This document shows positions 7,913-15,799 of a DNA stretch of 44,491 nucleotides, one piece after another; position 1 is the stretch's first letter; every line of letters begins with the position of its first letter. The DNA comes from Treponema sp. (GTDB taxonomy: Bacteria; Spirochaetota; Spirochaetia; Treponematales; Breznakiellaceae). The translations under genes were made by a program, and so were the position numbers. The DNA lies in NCBI GenBank assembly GCA_031254315.1, contig JAIRUQ010000029.1:1-44491 (forward strand), read 5' to 3'. Under the pieces are notes generated by a model that worked only from the letters and a program-made list of their open reading frames with translations, made no database searches and had not been told where the DNA came from.

Positions 7913-8059
7913 AAAGTCTTACTATGCAATGTTAGATTTTTTTATTTGCATACGCTAAATATCGTAAAATTAGATGTTTCGTTTTGTCTCTTTTTTGCTT
8001 TACAATCCTCACAGAATAGTATAATATTCTCACTTATAGAGTGTTTTTTTGGAGGCAGG

Positions 8060-8224
8060 GTGATTCAGGAAGAAAAGCTCAAGAAGGTTTGCGATGACTT
8101 CACATTACTAAATGATGAACAGCAAGACTATATTCTTGGCATTCTCCAAGCGCTGGTTTTTGCCAAATCTTCCAGCCGCCATGAATCAGAAACGCCGCCT
8201 CAGCTTGAGGAATCAAAACATTAG
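8060..8224 (+). CDS. 54-residue partner of the XRE regulator
   Basis: A GTG at 8060 is preceded by GGAGG at 8051-8055, which decides this start over the longer open frame that begins at 7946. The protein is short, mostly helical and charged, and it ends in a polar tail (SSSRHESETPPQLEESKH). Its core LLNDEQQDYILGILQALV looks like the C-terminal helix of the divergent XRE protein (LSPKFQDYVMLQIEQLL): both have an L-x4-QDY pattern followed by aliphatic residues and Q-x-L. It has no DNA-binding segment. It may modulate the repressor through that shared helix, which is inference. I do not know a named family. Confidence 0.65.
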   Translation: MIQEEKLKKVCDDFTLLNDEQQDYILGILQALVFAKSSSRHESETPPQLEESKH

Positions 8225-8271
8225 CGCGAAAAGGGGTTCATTTTTTTTCATAAATAAATTACAATTTGCCT

Positions 8272-10989
8272 ATGGAAAACAACAATAACAACGAAAACGA
8301 AAATACCACCGCTGAAAAGCCGGAAAAGCCCAAAAAACCAAAAAAGTTTTTTAAGCGTTTATTCAGGCTGATCATCATCCTCGCTATTATTACTCTTGCT
8401 TGGGCGGCTTTTTGTATAATTGGGCGGGTTAACGCCGCGTCTGTAATTCCCGATTCGGCGTCGCTCCGCATCAGCGTTTCCAGCCCTATGCGCCTGCTTG
8501 AGGGGATTTTAGATCATGAGTCTTTAGACGATATTTTTGCAGTGCCGTCTCTGGCTAAAGTTGTGCCAAATATTACCGTGTTGAAGGATCAAAAAATCCT
8601 TAAAAACGGACTTTTGCGTCTTGCCACCAGCGGAAACATGGAGTTTGCCCTTCTGCCTCCCGGTCCCGAAACCGAAGGATTTATAGCTGTTTGGGATTTT
8701 GGCTTTTTCTCACCGCTTTTACGAATCCTTCCTGTTGCTTCCAACTTTATCAATGTTGATAATATGTTCTATGTGCAAAACGGGAAAAACTCCCGGTTTG
8801 AATACCGCATGGATAATATGACGCTGTACATTGGTCCGTATCGCAATCTGCTCTTTGTTACCAATAATCCGCAGGTTTTTGAAAACCGCTCGGCGGCGTA
8901 CGCAGGTCATAGCAAAGCGTACAGTAACATTAAACCTTCGGATTATGACGCCGCCCTTATGCTTTCCAATGAATTTATCGCTGGTCTTTTGGGCGATCAG
9001 GACCCCAGTATCGCGGCGCTTTTGAGTAACATTCAATTTGACTCCAAAGTTGAAGCCGGTTTTTCGGTATTCCAAAGAAAAATCGAATTCCGTCTCGCCG
9101 CGCCATTGTCATCCGGTAAGGAAAGTCTAAACCGTCTCCTTACACAGCGCTCACAGGTTCCGGGCATGGCGGAGCGTATTCCTGCGGACACGCAATACGC
9201 GACAATCCTTTCAGCCGGTACTTTAGAGGAACTTTATCAAACCGCTCTTGTATTTACCCCCGATATGGATGGCGCTTTAAAGACAGCGGATGCCGCATCA
9301 CGCTTCATTTTGGGGCTTTCCCTTAATGACTTTCTTTTCTCATGGACGGGAAATGAATTAGCGGCTTTTGGGATGGACGGTCGTCCTCATCCGGTTTATG
9401 CGGTTAAAGTTTCGGATGAAAGAAAGCGACAGGAAGTTTTTGACAAGGCGTTCAAATCCGTTGTTCTTAGCGAGAATGTCAGATTAAATCTGGACGGTGT
9501 TCGTATTCCGCAGATAGTTATCCCTGAATTCCTTCAAGCGCTTTTGCGCCGCTGGAATATTTTTATGCCGGCTCCCTATTACTATATTTACAGGGACTAT
9601 TTCTTCGTGAGCGAATCCGCAGACACACTTCTTGCGGCGATACGCGCTATGCAAAGAAACGACGTTTTGCCGAGGACTGCGGCATGGAAGAATATTGCCG
9701 GAGGAAAAACCACCGCGAGCGCTTTTAGCTTGTACTATTCACTTGATGTTTCTGTGCCTTTCTTCCTTCGAAAAAATACTGTTCTTAGCGACTTCTTGTC
9801 TCTTTACCGGCAAGGGCTTGCCCGCATGAGTTTTGACAGAGGTGTTATTGATATTTCCCTATCTCTTATTCCGGGTTCGGGCAATGGCGTAACTCTTGTA
9901 AATGGTTATCCTCGTGAAGTTGGCGGAAGACCGATAAACCGTATTTACAGTGCGGGCAGGGGAGAAGAAAGAAGGATTTTCTTTAGCTCCAGCGGCAATG
10001 CTTATTCGTTAAAAGTTTCAGATAACACTATAAATGAACTTACCGGTCAGGGGACGCATTGGATTGTTCCTGCCGACGGTGTGGGTGGAAGAGATGCTAT
10101 AAACGCATGGGTGGTTACAGATCGAGGGCGTGTAACGCTTGTAGACGGCGACATGGAAATAGTTAAGGGCTTCCCATTGCTTACGGGGCTTAGGATTTCT
10201 TCTCATCCGCAAGCTTATGAAGGCAAGCTCTATCTTTGCGATGAAGACGGAAAAGTGCATATTATTGACGAAAAAGGCGAGCAGAGTGTTTGGCAAACTT
10301 CATTTACTGCGGCTCTTCGCTCTCCGCCGTCTTTCCTGACTCTTTCAAACAGGAGAAACAACAGTGTTTATGCCGCTGTTTATCCAAAAAGTTTCTTTGG
10401 AGAAATTTGGCTTCTTGATGCGGACGGGAAACCTTTCCCGAACTGGCCCGCACCAATAGCGGTCAGTACTGATGAAGAAGAGGATGCAGGTTTTGGCGTT
10501 GGTTTTGGATCGCCGCTTTTATTTATACATAACGGAAGTGTCCTTGTCGCCTTTATAAATCAATCGGGACAGCTTTTAATTTATGATGAAAACGCCGCTT
10601 TAGTTCCGCCGTTCCCTGTTACCCTTGACGGCATTTTCTTCCTACAACCTGTCTTTGACGGTGATTATCTCTGGCTTGCTTCGTCTGATGGAACGTTCTT
10701 CCGTGTAAGTCTTGACGGTGAAGTATTGTATCAGAAGATTCATGGTTTTTCCGTAAAGGAAGAAGGATATATAACTACATTTGACAGCGATGGTGACAAA
10801 GCCCCCGAAGTCTACATCACAGGAGAGGGTAATGCACTTTATGCTTATACTCGCAATTTCCGTTCTTTGGAAGGGTTCCCTCTGCCGGCGTGGGGCAGAC
10901 CGGTCTTTAATCCGGCGCAGGGTAGCAGGAAAGCGGATATTTTTGGAATGGGAATGAACAACCGGCTTTATCGCTGGCAATTCAAATAA
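8272..10989 (+). CDS. Membrane-anchored protein with C-terminal beta-propeller-like repeats
   Basis: The 905-residue protein begins with a low-complexity Asn/Glu then Lys/Pro cytoplasmic tail (1-28), followed by one transmembrane helix (about 30-51) that leaves the bulk outside the inner membrane. Residues about 60-560 are of unknown fold. From about 570 to the end there are repeated PQQ/FG-GAP-like blades, for example LVDGDMEIVKGFPLL, LLDADGKPFPNWPAP, LIYDENAALVPPFPV and FDSDGDKAPEVYI. I cannot name a function; surface or periplasmic protein binding is a reasonable guess. The ATG at 8272 lacks a Shine-Dalgarno sequence, and TACAAT at 8260-8265 sits only 6 bases upstream, so the mRNA may be leaderless. 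The gene is followed directly by the SLH-like lipoprotein. Confidence 0.8.
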   Translation: MENNNNNENENTTAEKPEKPKKPKKFFKRLFRLIIILAIITLAWAAFCIIGRVNAASVIPDSASLRISVSSPMRLLEGILDHESLDDIFAVPSLAKVVPNITVLKDQKILKNGLLRLATSGNMEFALLPPGPETEGFIAVWDFGFFSPLLRILPVASNFINVDNMFYVQNGKNSRFEYRMDNMTLYIGPYRNLLFVTNNPQVFENRSAAYAGHSKAYSNIKPSDYDAALMLSNEFIAGLLGDQDPSIAALLSNIQFDSKVEAGFSVFQRKIEFRLAAPLSSGKESLNRLLTQRSQVPGMAERIPADTQYATILSAGTLEELYQTALVFTPDMDGALKTADAASRFILGLSLNDFLFSWTGNELAAFGMDGRPHPVYAVKVSDERKRQEVFDKAFKSVVLSENVRLNLDGVRIPQIVIPEFLQALLRRWNIFMPAPYYYIYRDYFFVSESADTLLAAIRAMQRNDVLPRTAAWKNIAGGKTTASAFSLYYSLDVSVPFFLRKNTVLSDFLSLYRQGLARMSFDRGVIDISLSLIPGSGNGVTLVNGYPREVGGRPINRIYSAGRGEERRIFFSSSGNAYSLKVSDNTINELTGQGTHWIVPADGVGGRDAINAWVVTDRGRVTLVDGDMEIVKGFPLLTGLRISSHPQAYEGKLYLCDEDGKVHIIDEKGEQSVWQTSFTAALRSPPSFLTLSNRRNNSVYAAVYPKSFFGEIWLLDADGKPFPNWPAPIAVSTDEEEDAGFGVGFGSPLLFIHNGSVLVAFINQSGQLLIYDENAALVPPFPVTLDGIFFLQPVFDGDYLWLASSDGTFFRVSLDGEVLYQKIHGFSVKEEGYITTFDSDGDKAPEVYITGEGNALYAYTRNFRSLEGFPLPAWGRPVFNPAQGSRKADIFGMGMNNRLYRWQFK

Positions 10990-10990
10990 T

Positions 10991-11031
10991 TTAGTATGAA
11001 AAGTTTTAGGGGATTAGTATGAAAAGTTTTA
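10991..11031 (+). promoter_or_regulatory. 18-bp direct repeat creating an 8-codon leader ORF
   Basis: TTAGTATGAAAAGTTTTA occurs at 10991-11008 and again at 11014-11031, the second copy holding the real start codon (11019). The first copy's ATG (10996) opens a frame of 8 codons whose TGA (11020-11022) overlaps the true ATG as ATGA. The ribosome-binding site AGGGGA (11008-11013) lies between the copies. It may be a simple slipped duplication or a coupling leader. Confidence 0.5.
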
Positions 11032-12152
11032 AGTTAACAGTTTTTATTATAACAATTGTAGCATTATTTTCTTCTTGTATTACTACAGGGGGGGATATTT
11101 CGATTGCCGGTCACGGCAGTAGTCAGTCGGAAGCAAATCTTGCGAGAGTGGAAACGGCAATAGTTCCACTTGAAGCCGCAGGAAACGACGCACGAGGACG
11201 GCAGAGTGAGATTACAGCGGCGCGGCGAATGATTACCGAATTGGAAGCGACTGCGGTTGCCGATGCCGATTATTCGGGTAAACTTGTCGCATGGTCGGGA
11301 AGGCTCGCCATTCTTGAAGGTAAATACAGCGATGCCCAGCGTCTGTACCGTCAGTCCAATTCTACTTCGCCCGGAAATATACCAGCCGTTATTTTGTCTA
11401 TACGTCTTGAAGGAGACCCGGCAAAAAGAATGGAAATGATTGAAAGGGAATTGGCTATTGTAGGGCAGAGGTCTTCAGGCGTTGGAGAATTAAACATTGA
11501 AAGGGGACGCGCCCTCATGGATTTGGCGCGTTTTTCCGAAGCCGCCGGTTCTTTTGATGTCGCGTTTACTGCAGGACTGAACAATATTTACGCGGAACAT
11601 TACAGAGCAACCAGAGACCGCGCATGGGATTTGCGAAATACAACCGGCGTTAGCGCGGGAACGCTTACCATGCTTGGACGCGAGAGCATTACATGGAATG
11701 ACTGTATAGCTCTTGCAAAAAATGAAACTCAATTATTGCGTTTTATCAGCGGAGGCAGAAACCTCTCCGATGCGGATTTATTTACTCGTCTTATTGACCG
11801 CGGCTTTATTCCGTTTACTCAGGACATCACTTTAACTGAATGGCCATTAGCCAGACCAAGAGCGGACGAGACTGTCACGCGCGCAGGAGCGGCATTGTTC
11901 ATCTGGCGTTTGTACGCCGAAGCCCGCGGGGATAGGAGTTTACTTTCCCGTTATTCGGCGCGTTATGCGACAGGAGCGAATCCGCGCAGTCCCATAGCTG
12001 ACATTCCGCCTCTCTCTCCGTTCTTTGATTCAATTCTTGGCTGTGTAGAGACAGAAATGCTGTCCCTCCCTGACGGACGCAATTTCCGCCCCGATCAGCC
12101 AATACGCGGAACTGAATTACTGACAATTTTAAGAAGGATTGATAATAATTAG
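11019..12152 (+). CDS. Lipoprotein with TPR-like and SLH-like segments
   Basis: The 377-residue protein has a lipoprotein signal ending in LFSSC20. The middle (about 75-215) is helical with TPR-like pairs (GKLVAWSGRLAILEGKYSDA, ERGRALMDLARFSEAAGSFD). The C-terminal third contains two segments resembling S-layer homology units. The clearest is the last: FFDSILGCVETEMLSLPDG, then NFRPDQPIRGTELLTILRRI, with the usual G-x-PDG-xFxPDxxxxRxE spacing. SLH units bind cell-wall polymers in Gram-positives; in a spirochaete lipoprotein they might bind peptidoglycan or a glycan, which is inference. AGGGGA lies 5 bases before the ATG. The gene follows the propeller protein by 29 bases, so the two probably form one operon. 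Confidence 0.75.
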   Translation: MKSFKLTVFIITIVALFSSCITTGGDISIAGHGSSQSEANLARVETAIVPLEAAGNDARGRQSEITAARRMITELEATAVADADYSGKLVAWSGRLAILEGKYSDAQRLYRQSNSTSPGNIPAVILSIRLEGDPAKRMEMIERELAIVGQRSSGVGELNIERGRALMDLARFSEAAGSFDVAFTAGLNNIYAEHYRATRDRAWDLRNTTGVSAGTLTMLGRESITWNDCIALAKNETQLLRFISGGRNLSDADLFTRLIDRGFIPFTQDITLTEWPLARPRADETVTRAGAALFIWRLYAEARGDRSLLSRYSARYATGANPRSPIADIPPLSPFFDSILGCVETEMLSLPDGRNFRPDQPIRGTELLTILRRIDNN

Positions 12153-12184
12153 GGTTGCTTTAGGACTGAAGTTTTAGAGCGACC

Positions 12185-12946
12185 TTATTCACCAATATAA
12201 TATTTATGTTGATTATTATCCCATAAAAAAGTAGCATCAGCTACATTTCTTCCTGATGAATTATCCATAGCATAGTGAAATGAAATACTTCCATTATTAT
12301 TAAATATAACATATGTTTCAAAATAAGAATATAAATATTCTGAAATATTATCATTTTCTTTGTTACTGCCCCATATTTGTATCCGCGTACTCCCATGAGG
12401 TCCATAAGAAGGTATTATAATGTCATCATTACCATCATGATTTACATCACCAATAAATACTAAATCATTTCCAATTCTATAGAAAGATGAAATACCTTCT
12501 AATAAAGCTATCATTGGATTTGTATAAAGCTCATAAGCCGATGTAAGATGTTCAAATATGATGATTTCATTATTTTTTAATCCAAAAAAATAATAAGTTG
12601 AATTACCATAACCGGAATCAATGACGATATAACAATCCATATCCCGGATTCCTATATTTATTTTTCTTATTTCTTTCAGTTCAATAGAGGTTGTCCTATA
12701 GTCTTTATAATAGTTTATTAAATAATTTATTATTATTTGTTCTATTGTTTCATCATCAACTATGCTTGGAATATTTCTTACATCCAAATTCTCCAATGAA
12801 TTTTCATTTACCGTTTTATCAACAGAGATGTATTCTGTTACATTTGTTTCTGATCCAATATTTTCTTCTTTAATGACTGTCGTGTTCTTTTCCTTATTAC
12901 AAGAAAGCAAGACAAATAGCAGTAATACGGCAATTTTTCCTTTCAT
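12185..12946 (-). CDS. FG-GAP-like hypothetical lipoprotein
   Basis: The 253-residue protein has a lipobox ending FVLLSC16 and a Thr/Glu/Asn-rich linker. A C-terminal module contains DVNHDGNDDIII, a Ca2+-binding FG-GAP/VCBS-type loop, soon followed by RIQIWG. The lipoprotein at 42841-43602 has the same size and order (DFNGDGIDEIFV then EIKIWG), so the two are paralogues. Function is unknown. The gene is AT-rich, has its own promoter at 12964-12991 and a good AGGGGG site. It converges on the SLH-like lipoprotein with about 30 bases between. Codon and base use suggest an accessory gene. Confidence 0.75.
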   Translation of the reverse strand: MKGKIAVLLLFVLLSCNKEKNTTVIKEENIGSETNVTEYISVDKTVNENSLENLDVRNIPSIVDDETIEQIIINYLINYYKDYRTTSIELKEIRKINIGIRDMDCYIVIDSGYGNSTYYFFGLKNNEIIIFEHLTSAYELYTNPMIALLEGISSFYRIGNDLVFIGDVNHDGNDDIIIPSYGPHGSTRIQIWGSNKENDNISEYLYSYFETYVIFNNNGSISFHYAMDNSSGRNVADATFLWDNNQHKYYIGE

Positions 12947-12963
12947 TTATAACCCCCTAAAAT

Positions 12964-12991
12964 ATTATATACTACATGGCTGTTATTGCAA
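12964..12991 (-). promoter_or_regulatory. Promoter of the FG-GAP-like lipoprotein gene
   Basis: On the minus strand TTGCAA (12986-12991) and a perfect TATAAT (12964-12969) are separated by 16 bases. The start codon at 12946 follows after an AGGGGG ribosome-binding site. The promoter overlaps the 3' end of the broken membrane-protein frame. Confidence 0.5.
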
Positions 12992-13364
12992 GCCATAAAT
13001 ATGGAGCAAATAATAACATTATAATGTTTAATGGAATATTAATAAAAAACAAGATATTATCTAAAAGCTCTTTTTCATTTTGTTTTTCTTTATATGGGTC
13101 TAGTTTTTTTAATATCCAACTGATAAAAATTCCGATAAAAATGAATAATTTTATTACTGTATATCCTGGCTGAGCTCAAAGAATTAAGTATACGTTATAA
13201 ATCTCCAAAATACGGAGATGCATTAGTATTATTACAGTAAGAAAAAACAACATAACTGAATTATCAAAAATTAAAATCAATCTTTTAAAAGAATATATCT
13301 TATGAGAATATTTAAAATAAAAAAAACAAAAAAGAATTAAAATTGTTAAAATAATAAATACCAA
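12972..13364 (-). pseudogene. Small membrane protein interrupted by an in-frame TGA
   Basis: A start at TTG 13364 is supported by AAGGAG 7 bases upstream. From there the frame reads 62 residues with two hydrophobic segments (VFIILTILILFCFFYF, SVMLFFLTVIILMHLRIL), then hits TGA at 13176-13178. The same frame continues for another 67 sense codons to a TAG at 12972-12974. That stretch again looks like real membrane protein: VIKLFIFIGIFISWILKKLD, a charged KEKQNEKELLD linker, and NIIMLLFAPYLWLAI. The downstream part has no start codon of its own. The simplest reading is a nonsense mutation in a four-helix protein of about 130 residues. Readthrough or selenocysteine is possible but no SECIS-like hairpin is obvious. 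This gene accounts for most of the 12947-13432 interval. Confidence 0.6.
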
Positions 13365-13432
13365 AGAATGGCTCCTTTCAAAAAGTATAGAAAACAATCT
13401 ATTTATTTTCTATATATTAGCTACAGGTTAAC

Positions 13433-15793
13433 TTACTCCCCCGATGTTTCCACTCGCACACGGATTCCTGAAGAACGTCCCAGGCTGTCTACCACCGAGA
13501 CATCCCAAATGCCCGGCTCGGGTGTCCAGACAAAACGTTCTCTTGGTTTTGCTCTGCCTAAAAAACGGGCGTTGGCAAACCAGAAGAGTTCACCTGCGTC
13601 CTGATCTGCGGCGGCAAGAAGCACTATCTGATTGAAGCGGCTGTCTGCTGAAAGTCCCGGTCGGATAATGTAGACAGTGTTGGTAAGGGGAGAAATTATT
13701 GAAGGAGGAAAACTGCCGCTTGCGGATGCGTTCGCCAATGTTGTGTTGGGCGGATAGGGTGGCGGTGAAAAACGGGGAAGCCCTGCATCTTCAAAAATTT
13801 CCATAATGTCTGATGGCCAGAATTCGCGGACTTCACTGCGGATAAAGGTTCCTTCGGTTTCATCTGTCCGGTAACCGGTTCGGGTATCAATGTAAACTTT
13901 GCGGTGAATACGACAGCGGTTAATCGGGGAAACGCCGGGAATAAAAAGCGTCTCTGTTAATTGAGGGCAATCATCAGCGGGAATGTCGCCCGATACGGCG
14001 CACACTTCCACAACCTTAACTTCCGGCGGCAGAGGTCGCTGTACAAAAAGTTTGTCCTGAGGGATTTCTGCCAGTATCGCGTCTATAATGCTAAAGCCAA
14101 GCGGCGTTGCGCTGAGCCTACCGATAAACCCGCTGTTTCCTTCCCCGGAAAAATTTCCCAGCCATACGCATAGCACATAACGGTCAAAAATCGCTATAGA
14201 CCATGCGTCCTTAAAACCAATAGAAGTTCCGGTCTTGAATGCTATTGGGATTGGGCGTTTGACGGTTTCCCTCAAGTCGTCCGGCGCGGGATTTCGTTCA
14301 AGCATCTTTACGGTAATCGCCGCAGACGCCGGAGTAAGAATACGTTGCCCCTGTTGAAAATTGTTTACCCCTGATAAAAAACACAAATCTTTTTTTAAAC
14401 CGTTGTTGGAAAGGGCGGCGTAAAGAGAAGCCAATTCCAGCATGGTCAAATCGGCGCTACCCAGAACTATAGAAAGACCGTAATGATCTTTCTCCTTCAA
14501 GCCGGAAATTCCCGCAAGTTTAAGAAAATCGTAAAGGTCGGGATTTCGTATTTCGCGGGAAAGCTGTATCGCGGGAATGTTCCGGCTGTCCACAAGAGCG
14601 TACCATGCATTCACCGGTCCCTTAAACTCGCCGCGAAAATTATCCGGTGTGTATTCGCTAAAACTAGCGGGTGTGTCCTTGAGCATTTTTTCAGGATGAA
14701 TCAAGCCCTGCTCCAGCGCCAACGCATAAATAAAAGGCTTGAGCGTTGAACCGGGCGAGCGTTTTGAAGCAAAGCCGTTCACCTGCCCTTGAATGTCATC
14801 ATCAAAATAATCCGCCGAACCTACCGCCGCCATCACTTCCATATTGGTATGATCAACAAGAAGAATACTGCCGTTTGTAATTCCCCAGCTACGGTTTCGC
14901 ACGAGGAAAGATTCCAGTTCCCGTTCGCACATATTTTGCAGTGTTAGGTCGATACTGGTTTTGTAACGGTTTTCCTGCGGCAGAGATCGAGTATTGAGGT
15001 ACTCGGTGAAGTGTAGCGCACGGCGGGGAAAACGGTTTACAAGAAAGAGAGACATATCCATTTCCGGTTCTAGCATGGAGTCTTTTGGATGCTGGTCAAG
15101 CCATGCTTCGTAAAGTATTTTTCGCGCTTCAATAAGTTCGTAGGGAGTACGCCTGTTTTCCGGTGCGCGTTTTGACGGGTTCTGGGGAATTACCGCAAGG
15201 CTGAGGATTTCGGACAGCGAAAGTTCTTTCATATCTTTTTCAAAGTAATACCAAGATGCCGCGGGAAAACCTTCGATGTTACCGCCGCAGGGGACAAGAT
15301 TCAAATAGGCTTCCAAGATTTCCTGTTTTGAAAGACACAGTTCAAAAAAAAGCGCGGAAAAACTTTGAGCGATTTTTCCCGGCAGGTTCTTTGTATACAA
15401 GTTGTATCGAAGTCGCGCAAGTTGCATGGTTATTGTCGAAGCGCCCACGCGGCGGTTTTTCTTTATGTATGTTTCCCAGCCTGCCCTGAACATAGACATT
15501 GGATTAAGACCGATATGTCCGTAGAAGTAACGATCCTCTTGAAGTAAAACCGCTTCAATAAACTCCGGGGGAAACTCTGCAAGGTTCGCTCTAAGCCGAT
15601 ACTTGTCATCGCCGGTGAGAAAAATATTGAGCAAGTTGCCATTGCGATCAAAGTAGGTTCGTGAAAATGAAACGCCTTTGAGAACGTCAAAAAAAGCAAT
15701 GTTGCAAATGAGAATGATCGCAAAGATGAGAAGGAAGCCGCACGGGATTATCCATCGAAGTTTTTGAGTGCGCTCTTTTTTTTCTTCTCTCAT
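13433..15793 (-). CDS. pbpC: Penicillin-binding protein 1C (transglycosylase/transpeptidase)
   Basis: The 786-residue bifunctional class A PBP has a cytoplasmic tail, one transmembrane helix (about 14-34), and a GT51 glycosyltransferase with catalytic E86 in LLQEDRYFY and the motifs GASTITMQLARL (118-129) and KQEILEAYLNLVPCGGNIEG (156-175). The transpeptidase has S349-x2-K352 (GSTLKPF), SRN (403-405) and KTG (520-522). The C-terminal module (about 690-786) resembles the PBP1C-specific BiPBP_C domain. It polymerises and cross-links peptidoglycan at the outer face of the inner membrane. It lies 6 bases after the alpha-2-macroglobulin gene, the usual bacterial pairing, thought to guard against proteases when the wall is damaged. 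AGGG precedes the ATG. Confidence 0.95.
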   Translation of the reverse strand: MREEKKERTQKLRWIIPCGFLLIFAIILICNIAFFDVLKGVSFSRTYFDRNGNLLNIFLTGDDKYRLRANLAEFPPEFIEAVLLQEDRYFYGHIGLNPMSMFRAGWETYIKKNRRVGASTITMQLARLRYNLYTKNLPGKIAQSFSALFFELCLSKQEILEAYLNLVPCGGNIEGFPAASWYYFEKDMKELSLSEILSLAVIPQNPSKRAPENRRTPYELIEARKILYEAWLDQHPKDSMLEPEMDMSLFLVNRFPRRALHFTEYLNTRSLPQENRYKTSIDLTLQNMCERELESFLVRNRSWGITNGSILLVDHTNMEVMAAVGSADYFDDDIQGQVNGFASKRSPGSTLKPFIYALALEQGLIHPEKMLKDTPASFSEYTPDNFRGEFKGPVNAWYALVDSRNIPAIQLSREIRNPDLYDFLKLAGISGLKEKDHYGLSIVLGSADLTMLELASLYAALSNNGLKKDLCFLSGVNNFQQGQRILTPASAAITVKMLERNPAPDDLRETVKRPIPIAFKTGTSIGFKDAWSIAIFDRYVLCVWLGNFSGEGNSGFIGRLSATPLGFSIIDAILAEIPQDKLFVQRPLPPEVKVVEVCAVSGDIPADDCPQLTETLFIPGVSPINRCRIHRKVYIDTRTGYRTDETEGTFIRSEVREFWPSDIMEIFEDAGLPRFSPPPYPPNTTLANASASGSFPPSIISPLTNTVYIIRPGLSADSRFNQIVLLAAADQDAGELFWFANARFLGRAKPRERFVWTPEPGIWDVSVVDSLGRSSGIRVRVETSGE

Positions 15794-15799
15794 TTTACC

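Noticed and set aside
7946-8059. Extra 38 residues before the 54-residue partner of the XRE gene
   Set aside because: The stretch is the divergent promoter spacer, and GGAGG sits right before the GTG at 8060.
13139-13178. SECIS element for selenocysteine at the in-frame TGA
   Set aside because: I saw only the local palindrome TGAGCTCA and no stem-loop of the right size 15-35 bases downstream, so the gene is called broken rather than a selenoprotein.
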